DNA from: Serinus canaria
Taxonomy: Eukaryota; Chordata; Aves; Passeriformes; Fringillidae
Direction: 5' to 3'
Length of the DNA: 64,000 nucleotides
Assembly: GCF_022539315.1 (NCBI RefSeq)
Contig: NC_066337.1
Location: 2,995,234 to 3,059,233 of the forward strand
Part shown: piece after piece, positions 24,250 to 34,900 of the stretch
Layout of the letters: every line of letters begins with the position of its first letter
How positions within the stretch are numbered: the first letter of the stretch is position 1
Made by a program: the position numbers and the translations under genes
Notes under the pieces: model-generated
Databases searched by the model: none
Told to the model about the DNA's origin: nothing
Seen by the model: only the letters and a program-made list of their open reading frames with translations

Positions 24250-24381
24250 CCTGGGCAGCGGGGACTTTTCCAACAGGCAAAAAACACACCCGACAAGGCG
24301 AAAAGGGGGAAGGGGTGGGTGGAGAGGAGGGATGGGGGGGAGCAAAACCACCGGGGCGAGCGCTGCGGAGCTCCACGGAGA

Positions 24382-24435
24382 TCAGGAGAGCCCCCGGCAA
24401 GGCTGGCTGCGAGCGCTGAGCCTGCCGAGCGGCAT
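24382..24435 (-). other. Upstream ORF in the predicted 5' UTR (17 codons)
   Basis: An ATG at 24435-24433 opens a 17-codon frame, MPLGRLSARSQPCRGLS, that ends at TGA (24384-24382), 132 bases before the main ATG. It has its own stop and does not overlap the coding start, so reinitiation could follow it. It matters only if transcription starts upstream of 24435. Its ATG has A at -3 but C at +4, so it should be only partly efficient. Confidence 0.4.
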
Positions 24436-24610
24436 CGGAGGGAGTCCCGCTGTCCTCGGGCGAGGGAGGAGGACGGGAGGGCCGGGGGGAGGAGGAGGAA
24501 GAGGAGGAGAGAAGGTGCGGAGCACGAGATGAAGGTCACAGATGTGTGGCTGCTGGAGACGCTACTTTCAGCTGCAGCTGGGCAGGCGCTGCGGAGATCT
24601 GGCATCAAAA

Positions 24611-24620
24611 GTTTATAACC
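24611..24620 (-). promoter_or_regulatory. TATA-like box upstream of IgLON exon 1
   Basis: The minus strand reads GGTTATAAAC here, inside otherwise GC-rich DNA. A start about 30 bases downstream would lie near 24585-24590 and give a 5' UTR of about 340 bases before the ATG at 24249. That placement excludes the ATG at about 24602, which would otherwise open a long off-frame ORF overlapping the coding start. This is a sequence match only, and CpG-island promoters often initiate without TATA. Confidence 0.35.
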
Positions 24621-24743
24621 CACGGAGGAAACGTGAGTGTCTGTGAAAGGAAGGGGAGGGCGGCATCGGCGCCGGGGGCACACAGCGGGCCGGGGCTGGG
24701 CTGTTCTCCGGCTCTTGAGCTTTTGTTTAAATCACAGAGAGAA

Positions 24744-24795
24744 AGGAGAATTTTAAAAAAAATACAAAAAAAAATTAAAATCCCAATAAAGCTCC
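24744..24795. other. AT-rich patch inside the CpG island
   Basis: About 50 bases of A/T-rich DNA (ttttaaaaaaaatacaaaaa, aaattaaaatcccaataaag) interrupt the GC-rich promoter about 130-180 bases upstream of the TATA-like box on the minus strand. It carries a CCAAT-type core (cccaata). It could be a nucleosome-depleted spacer. Confidence 0.5.
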
Positions 24796-25067
24796 CCAAA
24801 ATCCCGGTTCTGTCGCAAGAAGGAAACTTCCCCGCGGAGCTGCAGGCGATGTCCCCGATGTTCCTCGGCTGTGTCCAGAGGGTCTCGGAGCCCCCGCGGG
24901 ACCGGTGGCTGCTCCGGCTGCGGCTCAGGCGCGCAGAGGTGCGGGGGGGATGCGGGGGGGCGGCGGCGACAGCAGCACCCCGGCCCCGGCCGGCAGCATC
25001 CCCGGGGTTGTCATGGCAGCGGCTCCAGCGCTGCCCGGCGCCTCGGCTCCCGCACGGCCCGAGCCCC

Positions 25068-25106
25068 GCACACGGGCGGGCGGGCGGGCGGCAGCGGGGC
25101 GGGATG
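25068..25106. promoter_or_regulatory. Clustered GC boxes (Sp1-type)
   Basis: Four successive gggc/gggcgg units followed by a ggggcggg motif form a dense run of Sp/KLF-type GC boxes at the upstream edge of the CpG island. They lie about 450-500 bases upstream of the TATA-like box on the minus strand. The run is also a short GGGC tandem repeat, so its regulatory role is inferred. Confidence 0.4.
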
Positions 25107-25119
25107 CGCAGGAGGACAC

Positions 25120-28100
25120 GCACATTAACCCCCTCTGCACCGCGCTCCCGCACAGGGAGCGGGGCTGCCACCAGCCGAGGGACCCCCAACCCTTCACCCG
25201 CCTCAACCCCGCTGCAGAGGGGGCTTTTCTCACGCCACGCACCCCCGAGCTTGCCCTCAACAGCAGCAGGTTGCCCAAACCCTCGCTCACCGCAGTATCT
25301 TTCCCTCCCTCCACCTGTTGATGCATCTCCCTGTGGGGAACTGGCTCCCGTTCTCTCTCCCTGTGAGAAACACGGTCCTGTCCCCACGTCCTTTCCCCAT
25401 GAGATGGTATAAGACAGCTCCAGAGCATCTCCTGTCCTGTCCCTGCTTCCTGAAACTGAGATCCTTGAATGAGGAAGCCCAAGGGCTTCCAACCCTGCCA
25501 CCCACAGCAGAGCATCAACAATAAATTTCAACAAATTTCCTCCTTTGGAGACAACCACAGACCACCATTTATCTCCTCAAAGAGCAGCTGAAGGCACCAA
25601 GACCTTGGTGACCATCCAGACACACCTGTGTGTGCCCACAGACAGAAAACTAACCCTGCACTGCCAGTGTTCCTCACACAGCTCCTCAGCCCAAGCCAGG
25701 CTGGACCTTGGCTGGGTGCCTTCCTCCAAAGGACATCTGCCTCCTCTGCTGATGTAACCCAGGGAACCTGTCCCTTCCAGGGGCTGGAGGAGGGAAATAA
25801 CCACCAACAAAGGAGCTTCAGCTAATTCAGGACCCCAACCTCATCCAGAGACCCAAACACAGCTGTTAGAACTGATAAAGGGGTTTTGCAAGGGGTTTTC
25901 AGTGATCCCAAGCCCAATTTTCAGCAGAGCAGGTTCTTTGTATGTGGCAGTGGGACTCAGTGACCCTAAACAGCCACGAGCCACGGGCTGGCACTGCAGA
26001 GATGTGTGTTGGCACCCAGCAGCAACTCCAGCACCAGAGGGATGCTCGCTGCAGCCTGGGTAAATAGGGCAGCCTGGGAGCCCAGGGAAGCACAGAGAAA
26101 AAGCAGGGCTGAGTTTTCCATCAAAAAGCTCTTCAGCTGCTGAGAAGTTGCCTTAACCCTGAATGTGCAGTTTGGCTGCTCCCATGCCAGGGATTCTTTG
26201 TGGGGGGAGGATGGGAGAGGAAGGACACTCCACTCCTTCCTGAGCTGCTCCACTCTGGCACGGAGGAGCCGTGCCTGCTGGAAGGGAAGGGAGCAGCAGG
26301 AGCCAGCACAAACCCATGGCAGCCCCTAGCAGTGAGAGCACGGGCACTGCTGAGCCTCACCCAGCTGCAGGATTAGCTCCGGGGGACAAGGACGCTGAAG
26401 GGACCACAAGCTCTGCTGGGTGAAATGGTGTTTACCCCTTGGGATAGATGCTGTAGATGTAGAGCGTGTGTAGCACAAAGCCTGCCAGAGCCAGAGCAAT
26501 CCAGGAGAGGGAAGATTTATAGGGGAAAAAGCCTGTCTGCCTCACAAAGAGACTCTGAGGAGGCTGGAGAGCCATGGATCCATGAACAGATGCAAAGGCA
26601 GGCAATAAATGGACAGAGAGAGAACTAAAGTGGCTGCTACAGACAGGTAAGGGGATATGGGGCATCAAGGAAGGGAGAGGGAGAGGGCTGGGAAATGAAT
26701 GTGATCCATATTTATGTAACTGGGTAGGGACCCAACAGCCTGGAATGGCTGTGCAGGAGACTGCAGGAGACGTGGCTCAACCACGCTCATCCCAGAGGCC
26801 ACTGTGGACACCCAGGGAACCAGAGCAGCCTCTCCTGATTTGGTATTCTGGGCCACTCCATCACAAATATGTGCCAGTCCCACTGCTGGGGTTAACGGTA
26901 CCTCCACAGTGACTGCACTGCCATCAGATGTAGGGAGTGAGATAGGACGTGGGAGAGAAAAGGGCAAGGGGAAAAAACTTGAAATCCAGGGGGCTGCAAA
27001 ATCTGCATGAAGCACAAAGTCAGCAGACACAGAGGCAGAGGCACTTTTGCACTGAGACAGTTGCAGACCTGAGGTTGTACACGGTGGCTTCAGTTCAGGT
27101 CCGTGGCTAAAAATATCGCCTGGCTGAGAGGGACTCAAGGCTGGCACGGGCCCTGGGGGCACCAGGCATATGGCAGTGGCGGATCCTGCTCCTCACGGTG
27201 ACGTTAACAAGCCCTGACCTTCTCTCATCATCCCAGAGGCTCAGGAAGAAACTGAGCCGGCAAGGACGAGTCCCTGCACCTTCCCGGCTGTCGCCTCCCA
27301 GCCCATTGTCAATCTCAGCTTTTATTAGTGGTGCAGTTTAGCCTCCCTCTCCCTCCGAGATTTCTCCCTCGTTGCTCTAATCAGGAGCTTGCAAATGTCA
27401 GGAGTACAGGCCTGGAAGTAATTAGTGAGGGACCAGAGCCTGGGGGCCGTGAGGCAGCTCAGCCACAGCTCTGCTCCAGCATCATACTGGGAAGCATCCT
27501 GCAGCCACTGGGACCTGTGCATGGACATGCTGGGTTTCATTCCCCAGCCTCATTCCTGCTCCCAGATGATTTCCCTTTTCTCCACGCAGCTCAGGGCACA
27601 CTGAAATGCTCACTGTGCAGCAGGGAGTGAGTCCAGCTCCCTTGGGATCAGTGCAGGGAGGGATGGAGTGACTGCAGTACCACTGGGACACCGCACACTT
27701 GGCCAGCTAGTGCCACCTCCTCCTTTGGGACACTGCCTCTTCCACAAGAGATCCAAGGACCATTTCTCACTCCTTTTAAACCTGCCTGGGTAGGGGAATG
27801 CTAGGAAACATGGACACAGCTGTACCACAGAGCTGTGCTTCACCCTAGGAGAGCAGCTTTTCCCTCAGTGGGCACAACAAACCATGTTCTTGTCACTGTC
27901 CTCAGCAGGCAAAGGAAATTCCATCTAAAAACAAAGATAATGGGAAAGAATATTTTTTTCCTTTTTTTTCTCTTTCTCTGAGATGAACTTTGCTGTCTCT
28001 CAGCCATTCAGCCTTGTTCAAAACAGAAGGGGTTAATGCTGCACCCAGGAAAGCAAAAACCCGGCAGAGCTGTAGGGAAGAGCAGCCCTTGGAGGCCTTG

Positions 28101-30100
28101 TGCTTGTTTAATCAAAGAGCAATCTTTGCTCCCAGGGATTCACCCTCCAGCACGGGTGGAAGTGGAAGTTCTCCAGATCTCCCTCTGGAAGCCCCAGACA
28201 AGATTTTCAACAACAACAGCTCCTCTCTGGTCCCCAGCTGGCAGACAGCCACGGGCACTTTTTTCACAAAATTGGGCTCTTTTAAGGCATCTCTTTCCTG
28301 GGGCATGGGGAATTTCTAATCCTGAGCATCTTGGCCACCCTACCTGGCCAAGACATATGTGACACCTCCATGGGGAATGTGGAGCTGTGCCTCGGTACCC
28401 TGCACCCTCCAGATGGAGTCTGGGCTCGGGGCTATAAGATTTTTAACTAATTTCTTTCCACACTATTATCCCCTCCTCCCTCTCCTCCCACCTCCTCTTT
28501 CTCTCCCTCCTTCTCTCCATCTGTCTCTGCCCCTTTTCTTCTCCACCTTTCTCTTGCACACTTGCAGCTGCTAATTTTTCCCTGGCATATTTGGCAATCC
28601 ATCCCAACACCTCTTCCCCCACACCCCACAGCCTCGCTTTGTGCTTTTCCCATTTGCTGCTGAATATTCTCATTTCTTCACCCAAAAGAGACAGCACGAG
28701 CGCAGGCAGGAGGAATACACACCCTCCCCATTCAGGGAGAATCACATCTCACTGTCCTGGGACAAAACTGAGCACCCACCAGTTTTTGGAAGGGGTACAA
28801 AGCAAAGCATCACCCCTTTCCCAGGTGGAAGCCTTGGGAATGGGATCCACAGCTGCACTGACCACTGCCAGGCCACTGCCACACACACACCTCCCCTTCT
28901 TTCACCTCTTCCCAGCAGAATTTATTTATCCCACTTAATTTTTCCAGTTGTTTTATCTTGTTTTATCTTCAGACTAAATCAGGCTCTCTCTGCAAACGGA
29001 ACTTTTATTTTCCGTGCTGTTACATTTAATGCGTTTTATCGCACAAATTCAGCAAAAGAAAAAAAAATTAAACAACCTGCTGAGGTAATTGTGGGAAAAA
29101 AATGCGACTTGTTCTTCACATTGATCGTGGTGCTTGAGCTCCAAGGGCAGAAAATCCAGACTGGAGGCTCAGGCTCCTCATTTACAACTGGCTCAGGGTT
29201 GGTTTAGCAGTCAGTGCCCAGGTAGACCCTCCAACCCCATCCTTGTGCCCTAAATTCACACAGAAATCCTTCCCTCTTCCACAAAATCCCCCCCCAAGGC
29301 CACACAGACCCAGCCTGGAGTCAGGATTACAGCGTGGGAAGGCAGGTCGTGGTTGAGCAGGACCCACAGCAATCCCTGGGGATTTTAATGGGATTACTCC
29401 ACACTTAATGCTCAGCTGCAATCCCCGGCTGAACCCCGGCATATGGCACGTTTAAAGGGTGTGTAAACCTGACAAATGAAATCCAAAACGGAGGCAGCTC
29501 CACAGACACCCACCTGGAGCAGTTAAAGCAGCCTCCTCCTCTCACCAAACATTAAAGGAATAAAAAACACCAGCTCTGAGAACACCCGGTGCTGCTCAAG
29601 CAAAGCTCGGAGGGGCTGGGACACCCAGGGGCAGCAGAACCATCACAACATCACCCCAAAAGCTTGAAAAACACTGATTTAATTTTCCTGAAGCATTTCT
29701 GACAACCATCCAAGATGATTTAGGGGTTATTTTTTAATTTTTTTTCTAAGAAAAGCAAAATGTTAAGATTTTCTCTGTGATGCCAAGATTTTTTTTTGTT
29801 GCCATTTCTGATGGTATTTAGTGCATTTGGGCAAATTTTCAACTCCTGTGCAGTCTCTTTCCCTGAAAATCCAACTTTAGAGGGAAGGGATGGGGGGGGG
29901 GCATTACAGACATGTGACATTTTGCTTCATTGCCAAAACATTTCCATATCAAAGCAGCCAAAGTTCAAGCTGCCTCACCAAGGACATTGTCTTGGAAAAA
30001 AACAAAACCCAACCAAACAGCACAACAAAAACCCATCACAGTGCCCAGTCTCTGCCAAAGAGATGCTTCCAGGAGCCCTGTCCCAAATTTCCCACATCCC
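25120..30100. other. Upstream flank or upstream intron, noncoding
   Basis: Mostly unique DNA, GC-rich near the island and fading by about 25.5 kb. It contains the pyrimidine tract at 28456-28560 and an AT-rich stretch at 28915-29110 (ttatcgcacaaattcagcaa, aaattaaacaacctgctgag). I saw no exon with the GVPVRS-compatible phase. Confidence 0.5.
28456..28560 (+). repeat. Pyrimidine-rich tract of about 100 bp
   Basis: The plus strand is about 90% C or T, made of ctcc, tctc and cttt words, with only scattered purines. Read on the minus strand it is a GA-rich tract. Not a pure tandem repeat; likely an aged simple-sequence region. Confidence 0.75.
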
Positions 30101-30110
30101 TGGGGAGCAG

Positions 30111-30240
30111 ACAGGACAAGGGGGAATGGCTTTGACCTGACAGAGGGCATGTTTCAATTGGATATTAGGAAGGGTGAGATAATTGGATATTAGGATGTGA
30201 GGGTGAGAGGCGCTGGTCATTTCCAGAGAAGATGTGAATG
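30111..30240 (+). mobile_element. CR1 LINE fragment, sense
   Basis: 'acaggacaagggggaatggc', 'ggatattaggaagg' and 'gatgtgagggtgagaggcgc' match the CR1 section upstream of the tail, ending at a degraded 'gatgtgaatgccccat'. A 14-15 base piece ('attggatattagga') is locally duplicated. It abuts an oppositely oriented CR1 piece. Confidence 0.7.
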
Positions 30241-30410
30241 CCCCATAAGGGACCTCATAGGATATCCAGTCCCACCTCTGCCATGGGCAGGGACACCTTC
30301 CCATACACCAGGGTGCCCCAAGGCCTGTCCAGCCTGGCCTTGGACACCTCCAGGGATGGGGCAGCCACAGCTCCTTGGGGCAGTCTGTGTTTAACAGGTT
30401 TTTCCATCAT
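30241..30410 (-). mobile_element. CR1 LINE 3' fragment, reversed
   Basis: 'agggacctcataggatatcc', 'tgccatgggcagggacacct' and 'tggccttggacacctccagg' are CR1 tail sections in reverse orientation. The piece is joined directly to the sense fragment ending at 30240, so the pair forms an inverted arrangement. Confidence 0.75.
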
Positions 30411-31462
30411 TAGTACCTAATGACCCCTCCCTAGGACAAGGTGTGGAGGCACAATCACATTCCCAAATTGGTCCAGAAGTAGGAAAAACACCAGAAAAAG
30501 GGCTCTGGAGCACAGCCTGGGCATGAAATATGCATTTGAACCCTACCAGCCATTACAGACTGGAAATGGAAAGCAGGATCTGGGATCCATCTACCACGGT
30601 CTCACCCTGGCCATGGATACTCAGGAACCCTCAGCTTCCCTCACCCGCCAAGTGGAGCAGGAATGCTTCTCCCTTCTCCTGAGAACATTTCAAGGCTCAT
30701 TTCATAGACACTCACAAAGTGTTCTGTGAGCTCTGCACTGAATTAATAAAAGAACAAATAAATAGATATCACATTGCCCTGTTTATCCTGTTTCTAAACA
30801 CGAAGCCATCGCGTAGCCTCGGGGCTTATTTACAGAATACAGAGATGCAGGAATGATCAGAGAGCAGCTGTGCCACCTACACTCTGTGCTGGAAGAGGGA
30901 AACACCAGCTCTGGGCTGTCCTGGGAGGCTCCAAACGGCATCCCCAGCACAGGTGAGAAAAAGGAAAATCCTGACTTCCCATCCTTCTCGCTGTGCTGCT
31001 CTTTTTCACACCTGGATGGCACCAGAACCTCTCTGCTCATGGAGATGGCTGGGCTGGCACCACCAACTCCCGTGGTTGGGGGCAGCAGGACCAGGTGTTC
31101 CTCCAGCAAATCCATCCTCGTGTGATACACAGGTGAGGGACTGCACACCCTGGAGCCCTGCTCAGACTCAGGGCTTGTCTGCCCAAACCAAATCTTTTAC
31201 ATCAGCAGAGCAGCCAGACCAGCAAGATTTCAAGATAAAGAGAAAAAACATGCCTGACTGATTCCACAGAGATAAACTGGGCCTTGAAAACTTGTATTCC
31301 CCTGAAGGAATGGCTTGTGCCTTGCAGCCCTGAAGTGCAGCGCCTGTGTTCCTCTGCCCACCACGTACCCTCATCCCCTCCAACATGGTCCTCCCAGCTT
31401 GGGCAAGACAATCCCAAATGTCCCCGGGGCTCTCACCACCACCCAGGGCAGCCACTCAATGC

Positions 31463-31624
31463 CTCCCAGAGAAGCTGTGGCTGCCCCATTCCTGGGGTGC
31501 TCCAGGCCAGCTTAGACAGAGTTTGGAGAACCCTGGGATAGTGGAAGGTGTCCCTGCCCATGGCAGGGGGTGGGACTGTATTACCTTGAGAGTCCCTTCC
31601 AACCCAAACCACTCTGGGATTTTC
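31463..31624 (+). mobile_element. CR1 LINE 3' fragment
   Basis: 'cagagaagctgtggctgccc', 'gtgtccctgcccatggcagg' and the tail 'agtcccttccaacccaaacc' with 'actctgggattttcac' are sense-strand CR1. This is one of the better preserved copies, non-coding. Confidence 0.85.
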
Positions 31625-31999
31625 ACACCTACACACACACCCCTCTCCCAAACCAACCAACACAAACCAGCCTCCAGAACATCTCACTGCTGGGGCAGCT
31701 CCTGGGAGCCCTCGGATCCTGCCTGTGCTGCTGCTGGAAGGGGCAGAGGCAGGAGGCCTGGGAGCTTCAGGGAGCTGGGTGGGATCTGCAGAACTGGGGA
31801 GGAAATTTCCCTGCTCCCACTCCTCACCCTCCACACTCCCCTTGTCTCCAGGCACTGCTGGGCAGGTTTGGCAGTCGTGTTATGCAGGTAAAGGTCTGAA
31901 CACTTGTTCTCAGCCTGTCTGAACTACCTGGGCTGCTCATGCTGCAGGTCCCAGGAGAAATAAAAATTCTCAGTATTTTCAGTCTTCCCCTCTGTGGCC

Positions 32000-34900
32000 A
32001 GTGCAGGTGATGTTTTTTCAACTTTGAAATTCCTGCTTCTAAGGGCTGAAGTGAGGGGGAGAAAACCATTAGGTGAGGGAAGGCTCTGGGTTCCTGCAGG
32101 CTTCGGAAAACTTCCCTGGGAGTTTGATGGGAGCTGTGGGTAAATGCTGGTGCAGGTCTCTGCTCTCAGAGGCAGCAGAGCTGCTCCCTGCATGTCTCAC
32201 TGCTGATTTATTCCCAGTGGTATCGGGCTCAATGAGATAAATATGCAAGTGGCACAGCCGGGGTGTGGATGGGAACATCTCCATCTTCCTAGGTCAGCTT
32301 TAATTCATCTGTTTCAGTCAGCCTGGCCTCAGCCATTCACTTCTGACTCCAACCCAATTCTCCTCAAAGCCCAGCTCTGCCTGGATGCTGGGATTAAAAT
32401 CTAGGTTTGCAGCAAACAAAACTAAGAGCATTTTATGAGGAAGAATAACCTTGGGGGAGGGTTTGACTGCGGTTTCAAAGGCTGAGCAAGGTTTCTGTGC
32501 ACAGCTCTGACTGAGTTCTGCTTGCTGTCAGCAATCCCTGCTATCTCCAGGCTGCTGACAATCCGACAATCCCCGATACCGCAGGAAGGAAACAACCTGC
32601 AAGCTGCAAAGCCACTATCCCATTTTGCAGAGAGAATGACAAGGTAGGAAAAGACAAAGGAACCCAAATACCTCTGGGGAAATAAGAGAGCTACCCACAG
32701 CTATCCTGGAGGCCCCAGGTCCCTCCAAAGTATTGTTCCCCGTGGACACATGGCTTGGAGCAGCCTAGGTAGTCACCAGGAGCTGCTGCTCCACAAACAA
32801 ACAACCCTGAGGCTCCTTCTTCCTGAAACCCCCTCTAACCCCACCAACTCAAACAAGGACACAGCACTTCAAAACCACGACTGTTCCCGAAACAGCAGGC
32901 ACTGGGTCCAAACTGATCTTCCCAAGCTGAACAAGGTGGTGCAGGACATCAGGGTGAGCCTGCCCCAGGCTGTTCACACCCAAGGAAGAGCTTGGAAGAG
33001 CAGGATGAGCCAGAGAGCTCCATCCCTGCATCTCCTCTGGCTCCTTGTTATTAAAGCCCGCGTTTGTCATGTTAAGCAGCTGCTCTAACATAAAGCAAAA
33101 CTGTCAAGAAAAATACGAGTGTTGCAGATGGGAGGCATTTTCTTCCTAACTGCTTTATTTTTATTTATTTGTGGTTTTGGGTTTTTTTTTTCCTTCCCAT
33201 CTCCTTCACCCTTTACAACTACCCCTGCTATTGCAGCTGGCTCTGTGAGCCACCATCCTGATAAGCAGCCGCTCGCTCGCTTCTCCTGGTCCTCGCAGGC
33301 TCTTCTATTCATTGTTGTTTCTCTGTCGCTACAAATTGGCACTTCTAAAGAGATTTCCAGGCCAAGTATTAACCCCCTCCGGAGCCCAGGCACATAAACA
33401 CACACGTTATTTGTCAAACGAGAGGAAGGCAGTCGAGCTGCAGGGAAATTTAAGTGACTCGTCTGAAAGAGCAGCGAGGAGCAAAGGCAGAGGAGCTGAC
33501 AGACGTTTCTTACTGCCAGGACCTGCTCCCTTCCTTGCAGCCCTGTCTGCAGCCAAACCCTTGAAATCCTCCCTCTGCCCCATAAATCAGCAAACTCAGC
33601 TCCCTTTCTGAACTAGAAACAGGACCCTGGAGTCCTGACATCACACAGCACAAAATCAGGTTTCCTCTCATTGCAAATTCTGGTCGAAACTCCTTTTAGA
33701 AAAAAGTTTTATAGAGGTTTTTATTTATTGTCAACTCCTGGATGATAAAATGAGGCCGCTACAAGCCCTATTTATTTCCCACCCTCACAGGAAACGGAGG
33801 GGCTGAGATGTGAAACAAATCCAGGGCTCCAGCACTGACCCTGGGCTCGTGCTGGTTCACAGAGCTCTGGGTGATTATTTTATAATAGCTGATAGCATCT
33901 GTGATTTAATGCAGCTGTTAGAAATTAGCAAGGACTCCATCGAAAGCGTCCCAGTCACTCACGATAACAGGCTAATAAATCATTCCCCCAGTGCTCCTTG
34001 GCATTTATGGTTCTATTTTAGAGATGCAAAGTATAGATCCGGCTGCTCTCCTGGATTTATTTTTATTTATACTTTTAATAATGCAATTAAATAAATAAAT
34101 TTAGGATGTTGTGACTCTGTTGCCAAAAATGGCACCGATGAGAACTTCCCCTGCATGACTTCCCTTCGTTATTTTCTCCCCACTAGCCAATTAAAGGGAA
34201 AACAAATGGCTCCAAAGCTGCTCCAAGATATTGTTTCCAGTGCACAGGGTGAAAAATCTCACACCACAGAAATCCAGGGGAGGCAAGAAGGGAGATGGGG
34301 GAGGAGGAAAAGCTGGGCTGGCTGTTACTCTCCTCTCCATCCAGATCTCCTCCTATGACACCTCAATCCTGAACATCTGTAGGCTACATTTCATGGATAC
34401 CTACAGGAATGCACTCACAGCTGCCCAGTCTTCAATCAGCCAGCAAACCCAGCTCTATTAATTCCTTCTGGGGTGATAATCTGGAGCATTCCTTATGCTC
34501 CTAAGCAAGCAGAAAAGCAGCAGATTCCCTGTATCTGCCTACTGCAATCTGGGTGCTTAAAAACCTTCCCTGGAAGGGGATGTCTGACCCCAGAGCAGGA
34601 GGAGCTGTCCCGAGGCCACCTGGCCAGCCTGGCTCTGCACTGAGCCACTTCCCAATGGAGAACACCCTGCCCTGGCTGCACCCTTCCAATCAAGCCCAAG
34701 GGAATTGCATTTGCTGCTGGGATGGTGTGTCTGTTTCAGCCATCCTGCTCCCCAGGGAATGGCCAAGGCAGGTGGGAGCACCCCCACCCAGAGGGAGCTC
34801 ACTGCTCTGAGGTGAGCCCCGAATCCTCTCTCCTCCCTTTGTTTGCACCTTGCAGCAGCACACTTTGGGACACTCTTGTGTCTCAAATGGTTCCATAAAC

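Larger units (their letters stand above)
23640..25110. promoter_or_regulatory. CpG island spanning the IgLON exon 1 promoter
   Basis: This stretch is much richer in G+C and in CpG dinucleotides than the rest of the window (for example 24360-24500 and 24890-25100). It surrounds the first coding exon on both sides. The minus-strand segment between about 24590 and 24250 is a plausible 5' UTR: it is pyrimidine-rich (repeated CTCCTC and CTTCC) and contains no ATG in frame with the coding start. CpG islands at first exons are typical of vertebrate promoters. Several long antisense or off-frame open frames here are explained by low stop-codon frequency in GC-rich DNA and are not reported as genes. 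Confidence 0.8.

Noticed and set aside
24114..24602. Off-frame minus-strand ORF starting at the ATG near 24602 and overlapping the coding start
   Set aside because: It has no similarity to known proteins, whereas the overlapping frame carries the invariant IgLON N-terminus. The ATG probably lies upstream of the transcription start.
23890..25412. 242- and 288-codon plus-strand open frames across the promoter
   Set aside because: They are antisense to the supported exon and its 5' UTR, low-complexity Arg/Pro/Gly-rich, and typical of GC-rich DNA.
24605..25558. 317-codon minus-strand open frame upstream of the IgLON exon
   Set aside because: It lies in the CpG island where stop codons are rare, shows no domain, and overlaps other equally long frames on both strands.
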